Origin: Tolypeutes matacus
Lineage: Eukaryota > Chordata > Mammalia > Cingulata > Chlamyphoridae
NCBI GenBank assembly: GCA_026826555.1
Contig: JAKSZT010054308.1
Span: 4,293,930 to 4,357,929, forward strand
Direction: 5' to 3'
DNA length: 64,000 bases
This document shows positions 55,485-64,000 of the stretch, piece by piece (position 1 is the first letter of the stretch; each line of letters starts with the position of its first letter). Both the position numbers and the translations under genes were made by a program. The notes beneath the pieces are model-generated. The model made no database searches and was not told the DNA's origin. It saw nothing but the letters and a program-made list of their open reading frames with translations.

Positions 55485-55497
55485 ATGGTAAATTGAT

Positions 55498-55870
55498 TCC
55501 CTCCACCCCTGCCACCGCTTCCTGTCTGTGTCCATTCGCTGGGTGATCTTCTGTGTCTGTTTCTTGCTTTCTCTTCCATTTTTCTCCTCCAGGCTCCGCC
55601 AAGATTCCATCCTAGGGACCTCCGATGTGGGAGAGAGGCACCCTGTCACTTGCACCACCTCAGTTCCTGGTTTCTGGCGCGTCTCACCTTGACCCTCCCC
55701 TGCATCTCTCTTTTGTTGCATCATCATCTTGCTGTGTGGTTCACCGTGTGGACCTGGCTCGCTGCAAGGGCCACTCGCCTGCTCGCCTTTTTACCAGGAG
55801 GTCCTGGGGATCGAACCTGGGTCCTCCCATATGCTAAACGGATGCCCAATCACTTGAGCTACATCCGCTT
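55498..55870 (-). mobile_element. Dimeric DAS-type SINE in L1
   Basis: In reverse: head GGATGTAGCTCAAGTGATTG, then a shortened spacer and second module (GAGGTGGTGCAAGTGACAGG). Flanked by GGTAAATTGATT and GGTCAAATGATT, so the L1 can be joined across it. Confidence 0.88.
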
Positions 55871-56590
55871 GGTCAAATGATTTTTGACAAGGGTGCCAAA
55901 TCTTCTCAATGGGGAAAGAATAGTCTCTTCAACAAATGGGACTGGAAAAACTGGGTATCCACAGGTAGAGGAATGAAAACAGACCCCTACCTCACACCAT
56001 ATACAAAAATTAATGCAGAGGGAAGCGGCTGTGGCTCAATCAGTGGGGCTCCCGTTTACCATATGGGAGACCCCGGGTTCAGTTCCCGGGGCTTCCTGGT
56101 GAAGGCAAGCCCGCCCGCACGGCGTGGTTAGCTGACCCAGTGAGCACAAGCAGCAAGGGGGGGATAAATGAATAAATAAATAAAATCTTAAAAAAAAAAA
56201 AAAAATTAATGCAGAGTAGATCAACATCCTAAATAGAAGAACTAAAACTATAAAACTTATAGAATAAAAACATAGGGGAATATATTCAGGACATTGTATT
56301 AGGCAATGAATTCTTAGATTTTCCATCTAAAGCATGAGCAACAGAAGAAAAAGATAAATGGGAATTCATCAAAATTTAAAACTTTTTAAAGTTAAAAACT
56401 TTTGTAATCAAAAGACATCATCAAGAAAGGGAAAACTGACAGAATAGAAGAAAATATTTAGAAACCATATATCTGATAAGGATGTAATATCCAGAATATA
56501 TAAAGAACTCTTACAACTCAACAACAAAAAGATAAACAGTCCGATTTATCGGACATATCCAGGGACACAGGACTTGAACAAAAAGATGCT
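55871..56590 (+). mobile_element. L1 ORF2 C-terminal part, decayed
   Basis: GACTGGAAAAACTGGGTATC, CTCACACCATATACAAAAAT, AGACATCATCAAGAAAGGG and ATATAAAGAACTCTTACAAC are collinear with 3' ORF2 of L1. A SINE at 56021-56200 interrupts it. It breaks at about 56590, where the 2.3 kb insertion starts. Confidence 0.88.
56021..56200 (+). mobile_element. DAS-type SINE, long monomer, in L1
   Basis: GGAAGCGGCTGTGGCTCAAT head, GC-rich body, A-rich tail. The exact duplication AAAAATTAATGCAGAG lies on both sides. Confidence 0.96.
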
Positions 56591-56992
56591 CTTTCCTTCT
56601 CCTTTTTTTTTTTTTTTTTCCCCCTGAGTTTCCTTATGTTTGTCTCTTGCATGTAAGCTTATCACACTTGTTTCTTTTTCCTAGTAAGTGTATTTGATTA
56701 TTTTATGGACTAAATGTTCATGGAGGATTTGGATCACAATGGGTACTGCGGGGGATTATGGGGGGGGTGTCTGGGGGGGTTTCGTGGGGATTGGTTCATC
56801 CGAATATACATGAAAGATATACAAAATCATTCAAAGGATCGGGGGATGGGGCATGGTCATGATGGGTGGATAATCACACAATAAATGAGGGAATCTGAAT
56901 TCCTAGCCTGGAGAGCTCTGTCACAGTCTCCAAGGGAGCAGCAATAGTCCTCTGAGTGTAGGGACAGTGCCTGTCAAAATAGGATGACCCAG

Positions 56993-57173
56993 GGAAGCGG
57001 CTGTGGCTCAATCAGTGGGGCTCCCGTTTGCCATATGGGGGGCCCTAGGTTCGGTTCCCGGGGCCTCCTGGTGGGGGCGGGCCCGCCCGTGCGGCGTGGT
57101 TGGCTGGCCCGGTGAGCGCGGGCAGCAAGGGGGGGATAAATGAATAAATAAATAAAATCTTAAAAAAAAAAAA
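56993..57173 (+). mobile_element. DAS-type SINE, A-to-G hypermutated copy
   Basis: The duplication AAAATAGGATGACCCA flanks it exactly, so it is a young, discrete insertion. Compared with 59111-59300, column by column without gaps, it has about 14 A-to-G changes. Of these, 11 fall between 57074 and 57121. Confidence 0.93.
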
Positions 57174-57615
57174 AAAATAGGATGACCCACTGATGTGGTT
57201 TTTTTTTATTGATGACTACCCTTGTGAGTCTTTGCTCTTGAAAATGAGACTTAACCTGCAGTTGTGGGATGCCTAAGGGTTGCCACCTGAGAGCCTCCTT
57301 GTTGCTCAAATGTGGCCTTTCTCTAAGCCAAACTCAGCATATGATTGCATTACCTTCCCCCCAACGTGGGACATGACTCCCGGGGATGAGCCTCCCTGGC
57401 AACGAGGGATTAATACCAAGTGCCAACTGGCAACACAACTGGAAAAAGACCTTGAATAAAAGGGGGAAATGGTAAAGACAAATGAGTTCAAGTGGCTAAG
57501 AGACTTCAAAGAGAGTCGGGAGGTCATCCCAGAGGTAACTCTTACGCACACCTCAGTAGGAGCTCATAGAACATCTAAGTGCCTATCACCCCACTCAGAG
57601 GGGTTCCTGAGAGCT

Positions 57616-57681
57616 CTATATAAGGGGGGATAGCCCCAGAGACTGATCCTATATAAGGGAGGATAGCCCCAGAGACTGATG
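57616..57681 (+). repeat. 33-base tandem duplication with TATA-like boxes
   Basis: Two near-identical 33-base units, each starting CTATATAAGG and containing ATAGCCCCAGAGACTGAT. The start is a fair TATA-box match, as might occur in an LTR or element promoter. Confidence 0.85.
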
Positions 57682-58504
57682 CCTTATCAGTGGGTTCTAT
57701 TTTGGAATCTGTGCTCCTGAGAGTGACAGAATTAGACTCAAATAAGTCCTCCCTGCACATGGTTCACCAGTCCCTTCTATTCAAACCTATATGTGATGCT
57801 GGAGTTTTTAGGTATACTTCCAGAGACTGGAGCCTCCCGCCTACCTATGTGCCAGGTGTGCATGAAATCTAGGTGGAGCTGCAACTCCTACCCTACAGCT
57901 CAATGGACTCATTCAAGTCACCTGGTGAGGAGACAACGATGGGCAATGGCCATCCCAAGGAATGGAGAGGGCCTGCATCTGCAGGCAGGATCATCCCACC
58001 CACCATATCCATGGGATATAAGCCCTCTCTCACTTGGAGTTGGAGTGGACATCACCATCCCAGTCCCCTCAGGATTGGGGGAAGAACTATGGACTAGAGT
58101 GGACTTGATGGTATTCTCTTGTTCACATATGGTGATTCTAGCAATGCAAGAAATTATAACAATGAGGTGGAGCCAGTGGCCACTTGACACTTTTGGGGTA
58201 GGGAGGGGATGAGCAGTTGAAATACAGGGGCTTCTTTGGGTTTTGGACGTTGTCCTGAGTACTGTTGTGGCAACGGATGTAGGCCATTTTAAATCAGCAC
58301 ACACCACTCAGAACTGAGTGGGAGAGAGTGTGGTCTACAGTGTGAACTGTGGTCTATGGTTGGTGGCAAGGCTCCAGGATGTGTAAGTTCATTGAGGGTG
58401 GTGGGCCACACTTGTGGGAGATGTTTGTGTGGGATGTGGTGGGAGGTGTGGGAGGTGGGCAACATGGAAATCCCAGTGGGTTCCGTGTAATATTTTGGGT
58501 AATC

Positions 58505-58625
58505 TAAGCACCTCTTAAAATATATGTATATATATATAACATTTTTGTAAGCAAATACACATATATGCATATATATTTATATATCATTTTGCAAATGTTT
58601 GTATGTATTGTGAGAATTTTGATTT
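58505..58625. repeat. AT/TATA-rich simple sequence
   Basis: TATATGTATATATATATAAC and related repeats near the 3' end of the unrecognised insert. Confidence 0.8.
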
Positions 58626-58854
58626 TTACCCACAATAAAAATAAATTAAAAAAGACATCTACCAAACTGTGAAAAATTTCAAATATAATTCTTAGGATTT
58701 AATGTTCTTAAATATAAGACATTTTTCAAATAATTATGAAAACATTAATAGTGAGTGGAGATGTGGCAAAGTACTTGAGCATAAATCTCACAAAAAAATA
58801 ATTTAAGATATTGAAAATAAAAAGCTTCCATTTGTCAAAAAAAAAAAAAAGAGG

Positions 58855-58946
58855 GGGTCAGATGTGGCTCAACTGGTTGGGCGTCCGTCTCCCATATGGA
58901 GGGACCCGGGTTCAATTCCCGGGACCTCCCGGTAAAAAAAAAAAAA
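58855..58946 (+). mobile_element. DAS-type SINE, young short monomer
   Basis: Head TCAGATGTGGCTCAACTGG, B-box region GGTTCAATTCCCGGG, 21-base poly(A). It has inserted in or next to the poly(A) of the 2.3 kb element. Confidence 0.93.
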
Positions 58947-59935
58947 AAAAAAAAGATGCTCAACATCATCAGCCATGATGGAAATACAAATCAAAACCAC
59001 AGTGAGATACCACTTCACACTCACTAGAATGGCTATTATTTAAAAAAAAAAAAAAAAAAAGGAAAAAAACAATTGTTGGTGAGAATGTGGAGAAATTAAA
59101 ACCCTCATACAGGGAAGCGGCTGTGGCTCAATCAGTAGGGCTCCCGTTTACCATATGGGAGGCCCCGGGTTCGGTTCCCGAGGCCTCCTGGTGAAGGCAA
59201 GCCCGCCCGCACGGCGTGGTAAGCTGACCCAGCAAGCACAAGCAGCAAGGGGGGGATAAATGAATAAATAAATAAAATCTTAAAACAAAAAAACAACAAC
59301 AAAAAAACCCTCATACATTGGTAGAGGGAATATAAAATGGTGCAGCCACTGTGGAAAACAGTTTGGCAGTTGCCAGAAAAACATAGAATTACCATATGAC
59401 CCAGAAATCCCACTTCTGGGTATATACCTGAAAGAAGTGAAAGCAGGGACTCGGATATTTGTACAATGTTCATAGCAGTATTATTCACAATAGCCGAAAG
59501 GTGGATGCAACCCAAGTAGCCATCAACAGATGAGTGAATAAACAAAATGTGGTATATACATGCAATGGAATATTATGCAGCCAAAAAAAGGAATGACATA
59601 TTGATTCATGCTTACAACTTGGATGAACCTTGAAGACCTCATACTGAGCGAAATAAACCAGACCCAAAACGACAAATATTGTATGATCTCACTTTTATGA
59701 AATGACTAGAATATGAAAATTCATAGAGACTAAAAGGGGCGGAGGGAAGGAGGAACGGAGAGTTGATGCTTAATGGATGCAGAGTCTGTTTGTGGTGAGG
59801 GAAAAGTTTTGGTAATGGATGGTGCCGTTAGTAGCACAGCTCTGTGGATACAAATAACACCAATGAATTTTATACTTAAAAGTGGTTAAAATGGGAAATG
59901 TTGTGTTGTATATATGTTACCACAATTAAAAAACA
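58947..59935 (+). mobile_element. L1 3' end, decayed
   Basis: Resumes at AAAAAGATGCTCAACATCAT and runs through AAACCACAGTGAGATACCAC, TGGTGCAGCCACTGTGGAAA, and the 3' UTR GGAAAAGTTTTGGTAATGGA, to ACCACAATTAAAAAAC. It is the same element as 54.6-56.6 kb. One SINE (59111-59300) interrupts it. Confidence 0.9.
59111..59300 (+). mobile_element. DAS-type SINE, long monomer, in L1
   Basis: Duplication AAAACCCTCATAC on both sides. Close to the long-monomer consensus of the other copies, so it serves as the comparison for 56993-57173. Confidence 0.95.
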
Positions 59936-60451
59936 AACAAAATTTTCCCGCATTGTGGGAGCAAATAGAAATGGAGCAGGATCAGGATTAGGAAGAGATG
60001 TTGGACTCCTGACCACCAGTCCCACCTCTGGCCAAGTAGGAGAGGGGCCCCTGGCAGAGGCTGGGCCCTAGGAGGGACAGCACCCTGGAGGAGCAGCTTC
60101 TGTCCAGCACCTCCTCCCGAGAGCCTTCTGAAGCCCTGTGGCAGTCGCCTGCCATCACAGAGGGTGGGACTCTGCTCCAGCCCTTGGTTGAGTGTGATGT
60201 CTCAAAAGGCCACTAGGGGAGCCAGGACAACAAGCCTTTGTCACACCGTTGATGAGATTTGGGGGTCATTTTGGGGATCCAGAGTGGAGGGGGTGTCTAG
60301 CAGAGAATGTGAAGAGAAGGCATTAGGGCGTGAGTCAGGTGTGAGGAGACTGGGTGAGTGGTAGGAAAAGGAAGGAATCTGGAAGGGATATTGGTCTGTC
60401 CCGGGCAGCTGGGGAGAGGGGGAGGTGTATTTATCTGCTGAGCTGGAGACA

Positions 60452-60461
60452 TTAAAAATAA
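60452..60461 (+). promoter_or_regulatory. Consensus MEF2 site
   Basis: TTAAAAATAA fits the MEF2 consensus YTA(A/T)4TAR exactly. It lies about 14.8 kb upstream of the NES start, in repeat-poor DNA. Confidence 0.35.
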
Positions 60462-61941
60462 CCGGGGGCCCTCAGTAACCCAAGCTCCCCAGACTTCTAT
60501 GCCGGGGCAGGGGCCGCCAGTGGGGAGTGGAAGGGCAGACTGATTAGGAAGCAGAGGATGGAGCAAGAAAGAAAGGTCCCTTATCCGGCCCTCCACCCAC
60601 CCCCCAAGCCTGGGGCTCCACATGCCAGAGATTGGGTAGGCTGGTGCCCCTTGGGCTGGCTGGAGGGGGCAGGGAGGGAAGGAGAAGGGCGACAGGGGAG
60701 CCAGACGGGAACAATGCTGGCTGCCAGCCAGGAGCTGGGAGTGGGGGAGACTAAGGAGAGAGGAGGGAAAGGGAGAGAATGAGGGGTGGGGAAGAGAGCG
60801 AGAAAAGAACAGCGAGACAGAAAAATAGAGAAGGTTTTCCCACCTGGGCACCCACACTGCTCCTGTCCCCTCGGTTCTAGCCCCCTTAGGAGCCACAGCT
60901 ACAGCAGTAAGAACTTAAGTGAGCCTTCAGGAAAGACTTCTCAGGGGAAATGGGCTCAAACCTTGGGAAGGGGCCAGCCAGAGAGAGTTGTGGTATGGTG
61001 TGGTCTCTCCTCGGTAAATCCTGGAACTCGGCTGGGTTGTGGAAAGTGTTCTGCCCTGAGCCAGGAGACTGGACAGGATGACCTCACCTGTCTGCCTCTG
61101 CGCTCCCACAGTTGCTTGGTTGACTTCTGAGTCAGGAGCTGTGATGCCAGAAGGATGATTGCAGGATAGTTTCACTGAAAGATTTAGCCTCTATTTGTAG
61201 TTGTGAGGAAGGGGGCTGGGGGCAAGCAGAGGAGGGCATGGCTGGAGGTGGCAAAAGAGGGGCTTGCTGTGGACGGCCCGTCCTGGCCCTGGAACTGAGG
61301 GGGAGGTGTGGGAATTGATGTCCTCGGCACGTAGTAGGAGTGGATGGATAGAAGGCCGGATGAATGGATGAAGGTCTGATGGAAGCGTTGGGTCAGGGGT
61401 TGCACTGGCCCGGCTCGCCATAGTTGATGCTCAAAAACATTTGTGGAAATGTTGCCCATCTGCCCAAGGCCCGCCTGGGTCCTACCTTTGTAGGCAACCC
61501 AAGTGAATACAAAACACTGAAAACAGCAATGACCTCGGGGCCTGTGTCCGACCCCTCCTGGGTCTCCTTAGACTCAGGCACATCCCTGGGTGGGCTGAGG
61601 TGGGGTTGGGGACTGGCCTGGGCCTCTGAGGACTCTCCTGTGCCCCTCCCCCAAACTGGGCCAGGGGAGGGTGGCTCTTCCTCCCCAGCAGCTGTGCACT
61701 GAGCCCAGGATGCCCCTGCCCTCAGGCTCCTGCTGAAACTTTAGCCCATAATCCCCCACCTGAGCCTGAAGGGCCCCACACCTGTCCTGCCTCCTAATCT
61801 GCAGCCGAGAAGCGGAGGGAGGCCCAGCGCAGGGCAGAGGCTTACCCTACTTCAGGGTGAGAGCCGGAGGTTAGATTGCAGGAAAGACTAACATTTCTCC
61901 CCACACTGAAGAACCCACTCCTCGTTGGGGAGAAAGATGAT

Positions 61942-61968
61942 GGTGTGTGTGTGTGTGTGTGTGTGTGT
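61942..61968 (+). repeat. (GT)n microsatellite
   Basis: About 13 perfect GT units. Confidence 0.9.
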
Positions 61969-62241
61969 AGTCTAGCTGACCCAGCTGGTTTGTACCAAAC
62001 CCAAGCAGCCCCCTCTTGTGTTACCCATGATTTCCCTGGCAGCTGAGTGACCCCCAGCTGGCCACGCCCCTTTCTGGTCCTCAGTTCCCTCTCACACAGA
62101 AGAGAGGCATGGTCCCCGAGGGCCCTTCCTTCTGGGGCTCTGTTCTCTGGCTCTACACCTCCCAGCTTCTAGGTCCCACTTGGCGCTGCGTGGAAGGGAA
62201 GGCTCGTTGCTGAGGGCTGTGCAGCTGTCGAGTGGCCCCAG

Positions 62242-62253
62242 GCTGAGTCAGCA
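62242..62253. promoter_or_regulatory. Near-perfect MARE (Maf/AP-1/NRF2-type) site
   Basis: GCTGAGTCAGCA is 12 of the 13 bases of TGCTGAGTCAGCA. It is palindromic over GCTGAGTCAGC and contains an AP-1 core TGAGTCA. A CAGCTG E-box sits about 20 bases upstream. Confidence 0.45.
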
Positions 62254-64000
62254 GCCCCAGCCCGGCCTGGCCTGACACACCTGCTCATCTCAAGGGCCAG
62301 GGGTGGGGGCTGAGACCAGAGTCCCGCATTGCTCTCCTCTCTGCTCTTCGGTCTCCCCCTCTCCAGCACATGGCTGGGTCCCTGTGGGGAAGCGGGAGAG
62401 GTGGGCCAGCCTTGTGCTTGGAGCACTCTGTGGTTTCTGGGGTGCTGGGCAGGGACAGAGGTCAGGCAGACATTTGATGAGGGGGCAGATGACCTTTTAA
62501 AGTCCCTTCCAATTGGAGGAGAGGGGGCTACAGCTCCAAGGGATAAGAAAGGGACCAGAATGTCATGGAGTATGACTGATGGTCCAAGAGGAGCCCATGG
62601 GCTGGGGTTAAATGGGGTCAACCCTATCTCACCCCACCCCCTTCTGTGCCAGTGACTGGGCAAGGGGCTGCCGCTACCGTGGGGGGCAGAACAATTGATC
62701 CCAGCAGCTGTGGGGAGTCTGGGGGGAGGGGACGGAGATGGTTCAGCAAACACTGATGGGAAATGGGAGTGCAGATGAGAGGACTTTTGCCACCTCCACA
62801 GAAAAAGCCAAAGAAGGGATCCTGCCTCGGGCAAGGATATTCTGAGGACAATTTCTCTTCCAGGGGAAAGGGGCCAGGCAAGGCAGAGGGCCTTGGTCCT
62901 TGGACTTTAGAGGTCCCAAGGTCATTGGAGGAGAAGGAGGTTAGACATAGGAGACACTTCCTAAGGGCTGGAGCTAGAACAAGAAAGGAGGGAGCTCTAG
63001 GTACCCTCCTTCTGTGGGAGCAAAAACACTTACCCTGAATCAGGTAAGAATAAGAATAGACAGCAAGGTGGTCTGCCCAGTGGCCAGAGGGAGGGGAGCC
63101 TGGACCCTGGGAGCAGGCGGCTGGGAGATGGGGGGAAGGGGCAAAGCCCTCCGGTGGGCCTGGAGAGGGAGATCTTGGCAGGCCTGGCTGGGGGCGGGGG
63201 CGCTGGGGGCCTGCCAGCTTTCTGCCACTGCCTGGGAAGAGCCCAGCCCAGAGATCCTTATCCAGGGCAGGAACAGAACTGGTTTCTCGACTGGCAACGC
63301 CAAGGGGGAGAAGGGCAGGAGGAAGCAGAGAGGTCAGGAGGGCAGTGCCAGGCTCCAGAGAGAGGGGGGAGGATCCGCACAGGGGACCCCCCTCAGGACC
63401 CTCACTAAAACAACCCACTGGGGCCTCCGTTGGCATGGCTTTTGCACCACATTTACATATGATTGATTCACTTTCCATATAAACTGAACCACCCCAAGTT
63501 TCCTCAGACCTTCCTCTGCTGTCCCCCACCTTTTTCTAGTAGGACTGGCCCAGCCACCCACCCTCTCTCTCAGTCTTTCATCCCACCCCCACCAGTGCTT
63601 GAAGACTCCCTAGATCTGTCACTGCGTGGAGGGGCAGAGGAGCCAGGCAGGAGGTGGGGGACCTGGGGTCTCTCCTCAGAGCCTGCTCTCTTTCATCCCC
63701 CACCACAGGCCCTGCGGCCCCAAGCCCATCCATCTTGGCCTGTGGTATCCTTTGTCAGGACCTGGGGTCACAGGGCCTGGCCAGGCACGCCCCCTCTCTT
63801 CTGACCCCCACCCCTGGGGCCCTTTCTTCCGTCTCCTCCCCACCCCCTGAGGTGTCTCAGCCCCTCCTGTCAGGATCTCCCTCCCTCCTTCTCCTGCTGT
63901 CCCCTCCCCCCATTTGCTCCCTTTCCTCCCTGCCGCTGTCTCTGTGGAGCAGCTCTCTCTCTCTGGGTCTGTGGGGCCTTCGGGCTTGGGCTCCACTTCT

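Larger units (their letters stand above)
56591..58850 (+). mobile_element. Unrecognised 2.3 kb insertion in L1
   Basis: It interrupts the L1. The flanks AAAAAGATGCTC (about 56580) and the same string at 58947-58958 look like one target site, and the insert ends in poly(A) before a SINE. So L1-mediated retroposition is likely. Inside are AACGTGGGACATGACTCCCG, a tandem 33-base duplication with TATA-like boxes (57616-57681) and a CA/TA-rich 3' part. No open frame over 140 codons. I do not recognise the source; it may be a non-autonomous element or a retroposed ERV/LTR fragment. A SINE (56993-57173) sits within it. Confidence 0.5.
59936..64000. other. Unique non-coding region, no gene seen
   Basis: Repeat-poor, GC-moderate sequence. 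In human the next gene in this direction is CRABP2, from memory, and no exon of it is recognised. Open frames (for example 62624-63529 minus) have no family match and reflect biased composition. Candidate MEF2 and MARE sites are listed separately. A (GT)n run lies at 61942-61968. Confidence 0.6.

Noticed and set aside
57074..57121. Ordinary CpG decay as the cause of the A-to-G cluster
   Set aside because: CpG decay gives C-to-T or G-to-A, the opposite direction. The changes also fall mostly outside CpG.
62624..63529. 301-codon minus-strand frame near the window end
   Set aside because: It is proline-rich, low-complexity and has no domain or known neighbour. It looks like biased composition.

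Overview
This is a mammalian genomic window: spliced multi-exon genes, AATAAA poly(A) signals, CpG-rich promoters, L1 and SINE interspersed repeats. The young SINEs are tRNA-derived units with A/B-box heads (bases such as GTGGCTCAATCAGTAGGGC, then GGTTCGATTCC) and target-site duplications. They match the DAS-type SINEs of Xenarthra, so I infer an armadillo, most likely Dasypus. Two orthologues are recognised: brevican (BCAN, + strand) and nestin (NES, - strand), adjacent and convergent as I recall from human 1q23.

Layout. 1-9.35 kb: upstream flank, a mosaic of nested repeats. It holds an unassigned CpG-rich segment, an ancient L1M-like 3' region split by later insertions, a decayed ERV-L-type provirus with integrase and dUTPase-like remnants between two LTR-like direct repeats, and about ten DAS-SINEs. 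9.35-12.8 kb: DAS-free sequence leading to the BCAN CpG island. 12.8-29.2 kb: BCAN, one non-coding and 13 coding exons; the joined reading frame gives 911 aa. An intron-8 read-through encodes a second, GPI-anchor-type C-terminus with its own poly(A) signal. 29.2-37.2 kb: intergenic DNA between the two 3' ends, with candidate CArG, TEAD and AP-1/MARE-like sites. 37.2-45.8 kb: NES, four exons, 1639 aa, with the neural enhancer recognisable in intron 2. 45.8-64 kb: NES upstream flank with ancient repeats, further DAS-SINEs, and a 54.6-59.9 kb L1 broken by SINEs and by an unrecognised insertion of about 2.3 kb. The last 4 kb are repeat-poor and gene-free.

BCAN is a hyaluronan-binding chondroitin sulfate proteoglycan of the brain perineuronal matrix (lectican family). 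NES is a class VI intermediate filament protein of neural and muscle progenitors. Both are neural genes in a block of about 39 kb with no recognisable DAS-SINE, while the flanks are crowded with them; I read this as a sign of dense regulatory constraint. I found no further protein-coding gene and no previously undescribed system that can be proven from sequence alone. The most unusual signals are a SINE copy with a dense A-to-G cluster, the unrecognised 2.3 kb insertion, the nested proviral relic and the altered stop of the GPI brevican isoform.
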